Source: Argopecten irradians
Lineage: Eukaryota; Mollusca; Bivalvia; Pectinida; Pectinidae
Length of the DNA stretch: 64,000 bases
Assembly (NCBI RefSeq): GCF_041381155.1
Contig: NC_091134.1
Span: 13,456,008 to 13,520,007, forward strand
Direction of reading: 5' to 3'
In this document: positions 12,701-26,999 of the stretch, in pieces
Layout: the number at the start of each line of letters is the position of its first letter
Position numbering within the stretch: position 1 is the stretch's first letter
Program-made: the position numbers and the translations under genes
Notes under the pieces: model-generated
Seen by the model: the letters and a program-made list of their open reading frames with translations, nothing else
What the model was told of the DNA's origin: nothing
Database searches by the model: none

Positions 12701-15700
12701 CCTATAGCATACAAAGTAATCAGATTGACACTAACCTAAAGCATACAAAGTTATCAAATTTGCACTAGCCTACAGCATACAAAGTAACCAAATTTGCACT
12801 AACCTATAGCATACAAAGTAATCAGATTGACACTAACCTATAGCATACAAAGTAACCAAATTTGCACTAACCTATAGCATACAAAGTAATCAATTTGACA
12901 CTAACCTATAGCATACAAAGTAATCAGATTGACACTAACCTATAGCATACAAAAGTAATCAGATTGACACTAACCTATAGCATACAAAGTAACCAAATTT
13001 GCACTAACCTATAGCATACAAAGTAATCAGATTGACACTAACCTATAGCATACAAAGTAATCAAATTTGACACTAACCTATAGCATACAAAGTAATCAGA
13101 TTTGACACTAGCCTACAGCATACAAAGTAATCAGATTTGACACTAACCTATAGCATACAAAGTAACCAAATTTGCACTACCTATAGCATACAAAGTAATC
13201 AAATTTGCACTAACCTATAGCATACAAAGTAACCAAATTTGCACTACCTAAGCATACCAATTGCACTAACCTATAGCATACAAAGTAATCAAATTTGCAC
13301 TAACCTATAGCATACAAAGTAATCAAATTGCACTAACCTATAGCATACAAAGTAATCAAATTTGCACTAACCTATAGCATACAAAGTAACCAAATTTGCA
13401 CTACCTATAGCATACAAAGTAACCAAATTTGCACTAGCCTATAGCATACAAAGTAACCAAATTTGCACTAGCCTATAGCATACAAAGTAACAAATTTGCA
13501 CTAACCTATAGCATACAAAGTAACCAAATTTGCACTAACCTATAGCATACAAAGTAACCAAATTTGCACTAACCTATAGCATACAAAGTAACCAAATTTG
13601 CACTAACCTATAGCATACAAAGTAATCAAATTTGCACTAACCTATAGCATACAAAGTAACCAAATTTGCACTAACCTATAGCATACAAGTAACAAAGTAA
13701 CCTAAGCAACAAATTTGCACTAGCTTATAACACACAAAGTAATCAAATTTGCACTAGCTTATAACACACAAAGTAATCAAATTTGCACTAGCTTATAACA
13801 CACAAAGTAATCAAATTTGCACTAGCTTATAACACACAAAGTAATCAAATTTGCACTAGCTTATAACACACAAAGTAATCAAATTTGCACTAGCTTATAA
13901 CACACAAAGTAATCAAATTTGCACTAGCTTATAACACACAAAGTAATCAAATTTGCACTAGCTTATAACACACAAAGTAATCAAATTTGCACTAGCCTAT
14001 AGCACACAAAGTAATCAAATTTGCACTAGCTTATAACATACAAAGTAATCAAATTTGCACTAGCCTATAGCATACAAAGTAATCAAATTTGCACTAGCCT
14101 ATAGCATACAAAGTAATCAAATTTGCACTAGCCTATAGTATACAAAGTAATCAAATTTGCACTAGCCTATAGTATACAAAGTAATCAAATTTGCACTAGC
14201 CTATAGCATACAAAGTAATCAAATTTGCACTAGCCTATAGCATACAAAGTAATCAAATTTGCTCTAGCCTATAGTATACAAAGTAATCAAATTTGCACTA
14301 GCCTATAGCATACAAAGTAATCAAATTTGCACTAGCCTATAGCATACAAAGTAATCAAATTTGCACTAGCCTATAGTATACAAAGTAATCAAATTTGCAC
14401 TAGCCTATAGTATACAAAGTAATCAAATTTGCACTAGCCTATAGCATACAAAGTAATCAGATTGACACTAGCCTACAGCATACAAAGCAATCAAATTTGA
14501 CACTAGCCTACAGCATACAAAGTAATCAGATTTGCACTAACCTATAGCATACAAAGTAATCAGATTGACACTAGCCTATAGCATACAAAGTAATCAGATT
14601 GACACTAACCTATAGCATACAAAGTAATCAATTTGACACTAGCACTATAGCATACAAAGTAACCAAATTGACACTAACCTAAAGCATACAAATTGATATA
14701 TAAAATTTGCACTAGCCTATAGCATACAAAGTAACCAAATTAGCACTAGCCTACAGCATACAAAGTAACCAAATTTGCACTAGCCTACAGCATACAAAGT
14801 AATCAAATTTGCACTAGCCTACAGCATACAAAGTAACCAAATTTGCACTAGCCTACAGCATACAAAGTAATCAAATTTGCACTAGCCTATAGTATACAAA
14901 GTAATCAAATTTGCACTAGCCTATAGTATACAAAGTAATCAAATTTGCCACTATCCTATAGCAGACAAAGTAATCAGATTGACACTAACCTAAAGCATAC
15001 AAAGTAATAACATTCGCACTAGCCTATAGCATACAAGCCAATCAAATTTGCACTAACCTATAGCATACAAAGTAATCAAATTTGCGCTAACCTATAGCAT
15101 ACAAATAATCAAATTTACACTAGCCTACAGCATACTAAGTTATTAAATTTGCACTAACCTACAACATAAAAAAATAATCAAATTGACACTTACCTTTTTC
15201 CCAGTACGGATTGTCATACAGTCGTTCTTTATGTTAAATGTTTTCTGAGGCCTATCCGATTTTTTACCCTTGTAGTACTTCAGGCTGCCTCCTAAACATA
15301 TCACTAACCAGCTCTTCTTCCATTTCCGAAAGAAGGTCTCTAAGACAACAGAACAAATGGGTGTTTTGGTTGGTTGCATTGTACGCTCTTTTAACAACTA
15401 AGATATTTAAGGATGCCCCCCTCTTCCTGTCTGTAATGTGATGTGTGTATGAATGTCTGCGTATGAGTCTGCAGTATATTCGTGTTTGTATCTTTGGAAT
15501 AGTAGATTTCATCCTTGTTATAGTGCTATCTCATTGAAGCATACCGCGACACACACTCCCTACTCGGTTACATTACACTGACAACGGGTTAACCAGTCCT
15601 TGCTGAGCGCTATGCAGATGCAGAAACAACCACTTTTTATAGACTATAGTATGTCTACAAAGATCAGGGGACAGAACTCACACTCACAGAGGCAAGCGCT

Positions 15701-18700
15701 GAACGCAACATTAAAAGTAAGGCATCCTCGATGCTCCAGGTGTAACGATCACATACGATCTCTACACCCCTGGACTATCTCATAGTAAAACTGGAGGCAA
15801 CAGGATGGAACAGGTAATTCAGTCCTTTGATATACATCAAAAGAGCTATATAACGGTTGACAGTGTGGCTTTGAAGCTGGGCGTCGCTCTCTCTGTAGTC
15901 TTCAAAGGAATTCTTTGCAGGCTTGTGATTGGTCAGATATTTTCTTCTGAACTGGCTTCCGTTTTACTATGTGATAGTCCAGGGGTGGACATAACGTCTG
16001 TTATGGTAACCCTGGAGTATCGAGGATGAAGGTAAGGCGGTGTCAAAAGAAACTTTACAATATGGTAAGACAGCGTTGTTTTGGGGAAACGTTTACAATT
16101 TTTTTCTTTAGATTTGTCAATATGAGTACAACTAATTATAATTCAATGATCTCTATTTACCAGGTTGGACACACTAGTACATATATTCTACTGTAAGAGC
16201 ATATTGTTTAAAAGAAATTTGAAATTAATTAACATAATATGCATTGTAATACATTTTACAAATACAAACTTCAACAAAACCACTGCAAAGTTGGTTAAAA
16301 TAAACAATTATATTTATTTAATTTATCTTTTGAAACCTAATTGATGCCCCATCTAAATTGCTCTCCAATATGGCAATTTTTTTAAAGGCCCACTACCTTT
16401 CCGAAACGGTTTTAAATTTTTAAAATGGGAATGTAAAACAAGATCGATAATTTTGTAGAGTCGCAAAAATTATTAACTTACCGTTAATACTACATTTATC
16501 ATCACCTTCTGAACGATTTGATTAAAATAAATAAAATGTTTATTTTCATAACGCGGGTCGTATTATGTTTTCCCGCCGTCGTCCTAAATACCGCGCGGTA
16601 GTTGACTATCACTGCGCCAGACGGCAAAACAGCGAATTGACTCTCCACTGTTTTCATATATTACGCAGGAAATCTTGCATATGCTTGGTGTTGTAACCTT
16701 ATTTTAGGTCATCGGTACGCATTTTCTGATGTTATTAATGTGTTTTTTTAAGAAACCTTCATATTTGGCTCAGGAAAGGTAATGGGCCTTTAATTGTCAG
16801 TATTGAAATATTTGTAATGTTTAGACTTCTGGCTATCACATTTGGAACACATGTAGATAGAAGATGAAATTTGGAGGACTGACAGTCTATACATAATTAG
16901 GTACCACAATTTTCATTTCTTCAGTTCTAATTAGAACGTGACAGTTATAATTGCATGTACGTACAATTCTGTATGCAATAGTTATGGACGTGTATTTCCA
17001 CTTGACAGTACTCCATTGTATTTTCTATTACAGTTTTCTATTCTGCATACATGTAATACACAGCTAATCATTCGTTGATTTTGTTTTCATTGTTGAGAGA
17101 AAAGCAATGTGTTGTTTTTGATGTACCGGGCAACAGTAACATTTAACACAGGTCAACTTTAGAAATTGACTATTTATTTATTTGCTACTTCGTAAAGTGG
17201 CCAAGTGGTTAAAAAATAAAAACAACAACACAATAGAAAACAACTCAATAAAACGTAAAGGAGACAATATCGAAGCACCCTCGCCCTTTCCACCAATTGA
17301 ATGAATTGATAAATTATTAAAAATCATTTGTTGTCAACAATATACATAAATATCGAACTAATAATCGAAATGTCATCTAAATATTGAAGACAATGTATGA
17401 TGTGGTTTTTTTATCTGTAATAAAGATGAGATAAAGATAATATTTTATGTTGATTTGTATTTTGTTATGCATAGAGTATCAAGGTAATCCTTTTTGTTAC
17501 TATGACGATCATTAAAATGGTTAAAATCCAAGGAATCCATGGATTACGAAGGGTGTAAAAAAACATCATGTTTCTCGAATTGTAGTAAAGTACTCAAATA
17601 TCTCAATGGACATCCAAGGTAATTTACATGCTTAATATAAAGAACTATATACATGTACCATTATAGGTCTCTCAAATGATATTATACACCCTATGTCTAC
17701 TCACAAAAATCACCAACATTACCGAAAATTAATTATTTCAAGTCGTAAGTGCCTTTGTGTGGTTGAGGTAGCGAATAATATCACATCAACCTTTTTTCAG
17801 ATGGACTTTCTTCAGCAATATTCTTGTCGTGAAGTGTAGTTTCACTTTGAAAATGCGATTGCATGCATTTTAGAATGGTTTTTTTTTACTCTCATCTCCC
17901 TAAAAAAAGAGATAATGAACCTTTTATTTTTTGTATATCCTAGTCTTGCATGAATAGACGTTAATTTCCAAAGGACTCATATTATAAATGCATTATCACT
18001 TCAAACATTTATGGTACCGCTCTACACTTATGTTAGCGAGCATGGTATATGTACATAAATATACGTATACTATTCAATTTCAAACGCCGATATTTTTTAT
18101 ATAGCTACTATTATTTTGTTCTTCAAAGTAGCAAATTGTATGTAAAATCCAATATCTAGATAAAAGGTAGTGTGTTGTAGCAGTGGAAACATTCTAATCA
18201 ATATTTCTACCAACTGTGGTTCATTCTGTTATATATTTTAACACTGAGATAATGTGTACAATTTCATTTGTCATCAAAGTATATCAATCACAATGCCTAC
18301 CTAAATAACACGTCTGGTAGTCACGTAAGCTTTTACTTAGATGAACATGCTCTCCAGCAAAATTAGAATAATGTAGATCAGATATGAGCATTGCATATTT
18401 TTTTTTTTCTCAGCAATTCTGTTTAGTAATCAGGTCTCAATTTCTTCAGCAGTTTAACCTTAGACTCGAAACAATGTGCTATGACATTCCAACTCTTCCT
18501 TCTATAGGTTATGATTAGTAAGTTTCCTTTTTCTTATTATTTGAAAATTATGTTTCAATCTGAACAGGTTAGGCTACATTATTGATACGTCCTGTGATTA
18601 AAACAATACTGCGATATACATCAAATTATCCCTGCATTCAACCACCCATAGCGACAAAGGTACAAATCCTTCATTTTATTTTGTCGATATTTCTGGTTGG

Positions 18701-20506
18701 CATTCACAAGTAATAAGTAACTGTCTATTATCATGGAAGTGTTAGACTGTGCGCGTGCGTCATTAATAATCGAAAAAGGCGATTGTTTGTATTAACAATA
18801 GCGATACAGACACATATAGCTGTATATTGTTATCTGAGATGCGTTGAATAGAAACCGGACACAGACTATAATGGACTAGATATTTTACCGAAAGATTCAC
18901 ATTCATAATGTATGGCACATCAACTAGCGGCATATACCGAACTCGTACACACGACAATCTGATATACCGTCCAGTAACATACATCGTAAACTAATTTATT
19001 CTCACAGAGACTTAATTCCACGTTATCATGCCTTACTATTTTTTCGCTGCAGATTATCATCGCGATTATGAATCAAAAGGTTATATTGTTCCTATGGCAG
19101 GTATTTTTCGCTACGACCTATTTCGTGAAAATTTGTTGAATGCGAAAATTATTTCGTTTACAGTATGTTCGTGTTATTGTTGATTCATTGATTCCAATAC
19201 TGCATAATATGTCATCAAGAGGAAAACCAGACATATAAAGTCAGTTTATAACTTGGGTTTCGAGCTCGCTTGGGCTAATAATCAGTACATCTTGACCAAC
19301 CGGTCATAAGTATTTTTATTTTAGTGTTCAAGCATGCTTCATTGGGGCCGCGGTGGCCGAGTGGTTAAGATGTCCCGACATATTATCACAAGCCCCCCAC
19401 CTCTGGGATGCAGGTTCGAATCCCATGTGGGGCAGTTGCCAGGTACTGACCGCTGTTCGGTGGTTTTTCTCCGGGTACTCCGGCTTTCCTCCACCAACAA
19501 ACCTGGCACGTCCTTACATGACCCTGACTGTTAAATAGGACTTAACAAACCAAACCAAATCATTGAGCACTAATGAGGCAAGAGTTCCACATACTGCAGT
19601 CTCCAAAAACACGCTCGCATTAAAAACACGCAACACGTCGGACACACGGGAGGCTGTATTTAAATATTAGCTATGATAATCGAATCAACCTAATCACCAA
19701 CAGAAAAAAAAACACCTTTTTTAGGATATATCGGTAAGAGAATTTTATGACAAACTTAGAATACTGGTTAATTAAGTAGCCTCCGTTTTACAGAAAAATG
19801 TAGGTTTTGTCAATTTTAAGAACGGGGTTCAACTCAAACAGGGTTGAGTATATGTACAGACGAACTGCAGCAATATTCAATTTCTTAACAAATACGAAAT
19901 TAATTTTACGCATACTGCATTTATATCTTTAAGATACAACCGTAACAGTATTTTAATATTTTTTTCTTTTGTACTACGCACTGTAAATAAACCACGGCCG
20001 TTTACGTCTGTGACCTGTTTCGATTGTATAAAGATAATGGTTTAGTAAAACAATGTGTAATATGTTACATAAAATTCATTACGGTGTAATATGTATTTTT
20101 GGCGCTTAATCAGATGTTAATGAAAGACATTAATCAATACACAATGAATCTGATTACTGTAAAATCACCTTTTCATGACTTGTCCATTGCCTCCGCTTCG
20201 CGTAGTAAGTCATGAATAGATTATTTAACTAAGTGTGAACAATACACAACGGGTTTTTTTTTTTATCGTGCATGATATCTATAAATCTAGATATTTTTGA
20301 CAATAATGACTTGATATTTGTATTAATCTGGCTTCCATTTTCTTCCAGCTTTCCAATGTCCTCTTTTCAGTTGAAAGTTTAAAACAAACACTAGTTGTAA
20401 AAAAATTCAAAGCATATTTAAACAGAAATAAAGCATACTTACTTTGTCGATATATCCAGCCTTGTTTTAATATCACGACATCGTTATCATCTAGCGAAAG
20501 GCCCAT
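9785..20506 (-). CDS. PH-domain protein, evectin/PLEKHB-like, five coding exons
   Basis: The exons I assembled, in transcript order, are 20506-20443, 15339-15194, 11664-11555, 10249-10139 and 9830-9785. Each internal boundary has GT and AG, and the reading frame joins cleanly, giving about 158 residues. Residues ~13-112 form a pleckstrin-homology domain: GWIYRQ and FRKWKKSW (first strands, basic phosphoinositide or phosphatidylserine face), LKYYKGKK, an FLIEIIL strand, and a C-terminal helix with the invariant Trp in KMWLHALQ (~residue 109). Order and length match the evectin/PLEKHB family, whose PH domain binds phosphatidylserine on recycling endosomes. The usual hydrophobic C-terminal anchor is not visible; the called tail is short with two cysteines (CWYAC). 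An in-frame ATG 14 codons upstream (20548) is a possible alternative start. The last exon is the least certain part. Intron 2 holds the 34-bp minisatellite and intron 3 a TTAA-flanked element. The PH call is firm; the PLEKHB assignment is moderate. Confidence 0.72.
10494..11469. mobile_element. TTAA-flanked element (family K1), long copy
   Basis: TTAA lies at 10490-10493 and again at 11470-11473. The left end, AGGGCCACTACCTTTTCG, and about 250 bp behind it are clearly related to the 404-bp element at 16386-16789. The right end is diverged (GCGCCCT before TTAA), so the boundary is less certain. It lies in intron 3 of the PH-domain gene. The TTAA target fits Kolobok or piggyBac-type transposons. 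No transposase is visible, so it is non-autonomous. Confidence 0.5.
12039..15187. repeat. 34-bp minisatellite, about 90 units, inside intron 2 of the PH gene
   Basis: The unit on the plus strand is close to CATACAAAGTAACCAAATTT followed by GCACTAACCTATAG. There are variant classes: CTAACC versus CTAGCC versus AGCTTA, AATTTGCACTA versus AGATTGACACTA, and a homogeneous block with TTATAACACAC at about 13715-13990. Blocks of like variants show local homogenisation by unequal exchange or replication slippage. The left edge decays gradually around 12039-12110. The right edge runs directly into the splice donor of exon 2 at 15188-15193. No spacers of unique sequence occur, so this is not a CRISPR. 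On the gene strand each unit reads CTATAG-GTTAGTG, resembling a splice donor. Confidence 0.95.
15188..15193 (-). promoter_or_regulatory. Splice donor of PH-gene exon 2, embedded in the last minisatellite unit
   Basis: On the minus strand the junction reads GGGAAAAAG, then GTAAGTGTCAATTTGATTA. The intron part after GTAAGT aligns base for base with the minisatellite unit (GTTAGTGTCAATCTGATTA), so the genuine donor sits at the phase position of the repeat. It is a near-consensus donor, whereas array copies have GTTAGT or GCTAGT. Confidence 0.75.
15405..16310. repeat. Dispersed repeat R1, copy 2, split by a MITE
   Basis: Relative of 1816-2420 in direct orientation. The two halves are separated by a 306-bp MITE at 15723-16028. 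Copy 1 lacks the MITE and shows roughly what the unoccupied site looked like. Confidence 0.75.
15723..16028. mobile_element. Mutator-like MITE (family M), copy a
   Basis: Terminal inverted repeats start CATCCTCGATGCTCCAGG and end TGGAGTATCGAGGATG. Nine-base flanks AAAGTAAGG (15714-15722) and AAGGTAAGG (16029-16037) match at 8 of 9 positions. It is 306 bp long without a transposase. Nine-base duplications with longish terminal repeats are typical of Mutator-like (MuDR/Rehavkus) elements; the assignment is inferred. It interrupts repeat R1 within intron 1 of the PH-domain gene. Confidence 0.8.
16386..16789. mobile_element. TTAA-flanked MITE (family K1), 404 bp
   Basis: TTAA flanks both sides (16382-16385 and 16790-16793). 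Termini are AGGCCCACTACCTTTCCG and the inverted GGAAAGGTAATGGGCCT. A full-length inverted-orientation relative lies at 62102-62500. TTAA target and AGG.. ends suggest a Kolobok- or piggyBac-driven non-autonomous family. Confidence 0.75.
16790..19344. other. Intron 1 of the PH gene, left part
   Basis: AT-rich intronic sequence between a MITE and a SINE. I see no coding exon, structured RNA or clear repeat in it. Confidence 0.4.
19345..19559 (+). mobile_element. tRNA-derived SINE, full length
   Basis: The head GGGCCGCGGTGGCCGAGTGG contains a pol III A box (TGGCCGAGTGG), and GGTTCGAATCC is a perfect B box, resembling a Ser/Leu-type tRNA. A conserved central stretch follows (TTCTCCGGGTACTCCGG), then a short tail of AACAAACC-type repeats. 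Six-base duplications TCATTG flank it (19339-19344, 19560-19565). The central stretch recalls conserved metazoan SINE domains described from bivalves, but that is memory, not a search. It lies in intron 1 of the PH gene. Confidence 0.8.
19560..20442. other. Intron 1 of the PH gene, right part
   Basis: AT-rich intron with a short inverted repeat TCATGACTT..AAGTCATGA near 20173-20215. No exon was recognised before the exon 1 donor at 20442. Confidence 0.4.
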
Positions 20507-21339
20507 CCTGACATGTTTATGTCGAAGTTTTACCTTCCTGACATACACGACATAAAACGCTTTCGTTAGATTACCTTACACACATACTGTGAAAGTGATT
20601 ATGTTCTCAATTGCTTCCACTAATTCTCAACGACTGTGATTTTCATATTTGCCTACCTCTGTATATACATTGTACCTATATAGCTAGTTATGATTCTTGT
20701 TCAGTGTATTTAAATATATGTACCTTAAGGGAATTCAATACAGTTGTTATAAATACAATTTAAAAACAATAGACACAAAGGAAGGGATTAAAACGAAGTA
20801 CACACACGGTACATGGGTAGTTATGGTAAGCTTAACGATAAAAAATGTTGGGTTTTATTTTCACCAACAGTTGTCATACGGACAGATAAATATCATTCGA
20901 GTTCGCCAGATGATACCATATTACTTATTTAACTTATTCAATAATAGAAATATTACCAGTAGATTTTTATTCTGGGTATTTTTAAGTTGGAACTGAGAAG
21001 TTGTTACACACACAGCACACGTACCTATATAAGCCATAGATTATATTGGTAAAGGTGTCTTTCGTTGGTATTGTAATTACATTATTACACACCTGGGTAG
21101 TTAACAGGGTCAACTGTCGATAAGTAAAAGTAAATGATCACATATAAATATATATACACACCAGACATGTAGATATGAAAGGGATAAATACTTTGAAACA
21201 TACTCATCAGTGTGACAATAAAATACAAAATTATAACAAATTATAAAACTGTTTTATAAATGACTGTACAAAACCAACAAACAAGAGATTATTATATTAA
21301 CCTAAAAAAACTTAGGAACCAAAAAACATCTACTCTAGA

Positions 21340-21545
21340 ATATTAAAAAAATAATTAAAATTTGGCTTGATCATTTTTGTCTCTACTACATGCCTGATTC
21401 TAAATTTCAAACTAGGGGGAGATAATAAGAACTTCTGAGAAAGTCTTATCAACAACTTAGGTTCTGGTGGCCAGTCTAGGTACTGAAATGAAGTCCAGGG
21501 TATATATAACTGCAGTGATTGTAACCCCTGGAGTATCGAAGATGA
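21340..21545. repeat. Composite MITE remnants
   Basis: The left part resembles, in inverted orientation, the CTGGTGGCCAGTCTA-bounded element at 47212-47382. The right part (about 21492-21545) is the terminal ~50 bp of MITE family M, ending GGAGTATCGAAGATG. Both are fragments. Confidence 0.6.
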
Positions 21546-21725
21546 GTACAACCAGGAATTTATTCATGTGTAACCATTTTATTAGTTTTCTTGATGTCTT
21601 CTAAATGCATTTATGCTCCGATAAGTAAATTGATGTTGTACTGGTAGACAAAATATCTCTTGATATATGTAAATGTAACAGTCAAGGTCGTATATATAGC
21701 AACATAAGTATAAGGATATCTTTAC

Positions 21726-23975
<2,250 letters not shown>

Positions 23976-24168
23976 AACTTTTATTGTATACTGAACGTAA
24001 ACATCATTAGACTCCATCTAGGGGCCCCCGGCCAGCACAGTCCACGGCAGTATTCAATTTTCCATTGATATAACTTTTATTGTATACTGAACGTAAACAT
24101 CATTAGACTCCATCTAGGGGCCCCTGGCCAGCACAGTCCACGGCAGTATTCAATTTTCCATTGATATA
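23976..24168. repeat. Tandem duplication, 2 x 96 bp
   Basis: Two nearly identical adjacent copies begin AACTTTTATTGTATACTGAA at 23976 and 24072. They differ at one base in the GGGGCCC(C/T) run, which implies a recent event. The unit is GC-rich in its middle. Confidence 0.9.
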
Positions 24169-24887
24169 ACTGTAGAACGGAAAATCGATCTACTCATTTT
24201 GTTGTGTCTAACAAAATAATGTCTGACAAAAAAGCTGACCAGACGACTCCCATGTTATCGGAGTTATATGTTATCCGTATGAACAACACCCGCACGTACA
24301 TTATGATATGTACAACTTAAAGTAGTACAAGTATGTAATCTTTTGTAGGGCCATCATGATCAGTACGTGTGGATATATATAACATATGTTTATGTAAACT
24401 ATCAAATAACATGTCAGTAAGCTTACAAATGTAAAAGTTTGGTAAATACATGTACATATAGCCTCGGCTTACACTGTACATCTTTACTGTAAATTAAAAA
24501 GTTTACATATTTTTTTTATGTAGGGTATTGATTCTATTGAAGTTGAACAAGATACAATGACCAGGCATATCATGACGAGATTCTTTTTTAATCATTAGGC
24601 CGTGTTATGTTTACGATCAGCATAATAACGTCTGGCGAGAAATAGACTGACCACTGACCAGTAGCTTATCATGTTATGGGAGTGGAAACAAGAAAAAGAT
24701 GCATGACCAAGTCTCAAAATGATGCAGTTGATTCACGAACTAGGCCTAAAAACAAAGTCTTAACAACACCATATATAATTATTGATGTCGTTATGGTATC
24801 AAATATATGTTTCATTGATGAGTTCAAATACTTAGTTTACATCAGAATGGTGTAAAATGTGTTTTACAACCATAGTTTACCTACATC

Positions 24888-24960
24888 GGTCCAAAGTTGA
24901 CAGCTCGCTTCGTGGGAAGATTTCCAATAAGGGAGACAACTCTAAAATACCACATCCACC
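24888..24960 (-). promoter_or_regulatory. Candidate noncoding first exon and promoter of LZIC
   Basis: On the minus strand, GGACCGATGTAG is followed by GTAAACTATGG, a good donor. The upstream stretch is locally GC-richer and contains GTTGTCTCCCTTATTGG. Position and strand suit a 5' untranslated exon spliced to the LZIC ATG exon. This is inferred from the donor and composition only. Confidence 0.35.
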
Positions 24961-26777
24961 ACAGCAGATAGCAGAGCACATTAGATTTGTAACATTCAGC
25001 AAAATAAAGTGCATGCTTTAAACGGTATTCTAAAACATGAAATCTAATTAATGACTTTATTATATGTATAAAGGATGTCGCGGTTTAACATTTAGGACAT
25101 TTGCTTTTTTATCATACCAGAAATTTGTAGATTCCATTGATGAAATGAGACCAATAAAAAAAATATAAAAAAAATTCCATGGGCGTCAATGCAATCTGTT
25201 AAAATAAAAATTAGAAATGAATTAACACCATCAATGTTTTATCAATGTTAGCAGTATTTTGCCTATATTCACATACAAATTATATCAATCGCCATATAGG
25301 AGTACTTCTTTACTAGTAAAAAGAAAAAGATCAAAACACTTTTTTTACAAAGAACAAGTTGGCTGATATGTGTTACATTGGTATTTTCCATATTTCGGCC
25401 AAGAAGAACTACGAAATTACTATGTTAAAATTTCGAATTTTGCACTAGGATGAAAAAATACCCGAACTAATTAGATATATCAAGGATTTATAAGTGTATC
25501 TCATACACGTCCTTGGATATATATATAGGGAATCAACACTGGTGGTCTTATATTTCAAATATGAATATATAGTGTTTGTCCCTTACCCACTATACGATAG
25601 TATGATTCCATCATAAAGTGAGAGTAGGACACTCTGACAAAGGTAGGAAAAATGAGAGATAAGATGTAATGGAGAGCCTGAACTTTTAGCATGCTTATCT
25701 ATCCATGTAGAAATAAACATACTGCACATACATTATTGTATGAGCAATCTGCTATGCCTATTAAACTGGTTTTTTTTTTCACATTCACTCCACATTGACA
25801 TAATTTTAACTTCAGCTAGATGAAGGTGGTCAGTATATAACAGAGATGTAGCTATCACATACATATCCTGAAGGGTGTTCGGTGGTTAAAATTATCTTGA
25901 TCTATCATAATTACTTCCCTTTGACTGTCTGACAGATCAGAATGGTTTATCATAATGAAGAGGTATTTCATAACAGCCAATACGCGCAACAATGTCATAT
26001 TTACTTACTTTTAATGGACGTCTTTATTCTATGTTATCATTTGTAATAAAATTTATTAATTTATATGGTTTGATAATAATGTATGAATATTTTGGTACTA
26101 TAAGAATGCTTGGTACATGTATACTGCAGCTGGTAGTTTTCGAGCTCAGGTGGACATGTTAAGTCTTGTAAGGGTAACTAGATCTATATTTGCTTTTCAT
26201 TTGTTTTCATATGAGCTTATCCAGAAGGACCGGTTAAGCAAGGCGTACTTTTGAATTGGGTTCATCATAACGATAAAGTACATAGTGACGTTCGTATTCA
26301 CCCTTAATTTTTAGGTTATACTATTTTCCATAGGGTGACAGATCATACACAACAGGCTTTTGTGCTTTCGTGACAATTTGCCTACATAACTTCATAGGTC
26401 ATTATATACGTTTTTTAATGTGGAATTTTTAATAACAATATATATTTTGAGAAACATTTTCATTATAAATGGTCTTTCTTTGCATTGATATTTAACATCA
26501 AATGCAATGAAAATATTTGTTTATAAAAAAAACATGTTTTCCTTCAAGCCTGGCACATCGATATAAATCATACAATACATAATGTTATATTTGAGGTGGA
26601 TTTTTCCAAAATTTCTTTCTAATCTTATAATAGATTATGACAGACAGGAGCGCTGTAAACATTAACCTGTTATAGTTTTGTCTCCTATTTCCTACTCCGA
26701 CACAGTCTCATAACATGTGTTATCAGATGCCTTTTTATTTTCTTTCAAATACTACACAATGTAGTTCTCCAGAGGGA

Positions 26778-26779
<2 letters not shown>
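24961..26779. other. Intergenic, gene-poor
   Basis: Very AT-rich sequence with short homopolymer runs. I see no coding exon, RNA gene or clear element. Confidence 0.4.

Positions 26780-26812
<33 letters not shown>
26780..26812. repeat. TA dinucleotide microsatellite
   Basis: About sixteen uninterrupted TA units, directly beside a foldback MITE. Confidence 0.95.
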
Positions 26813-26815
<3 letters not shown>

Positions 26816-26818
26816 ATT

Positions 26819-26999
26819 AAATAGTATAAATATATCCCTTCCACAAATCTTCGGCCTCTTGGCCATTTTCAGGTACATAGAAACACATTGATCATATCAA
26901 AACGTTCAAGACGGATTTCACCTAGTTTTTCTTGTGTTTCTACGAACCTGAAGATGGCCAAGAGGCCGAAAATTTGTGGAAGGGATATTTATACTATTT
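26819..26999. mobile_element. Foldback MITE, 181 bp
   Basis: Arms of about 63 bp begin AAATAGTATAAATATATCCC and end in its inverted partner, with only a few mismatches; the loop is about 55 bp. The arm includes CTTCGGCCTCTTGGCCAT and its inverse. It would fold as a long hairpin if transcribed. It is inserted next to a TA microsatellite, so a TA or AT-rich target duplication cannot be told from the repeat. Confidence 0.75.

Noticed and set aside
12039-15187. CRISPR array
   Set aside because: Units are contiguous 34-mers with no unique spacers, in a eukaryotic intron; it is a minisatellite.
19345-19430. Functional tRNA gene of Ser/Leu type
   Set aside because: The A and B boxes are good, but the sequence continues into a conserved SINE body with tail and flanking target duplication, and there is a degraded second copy at 61690.
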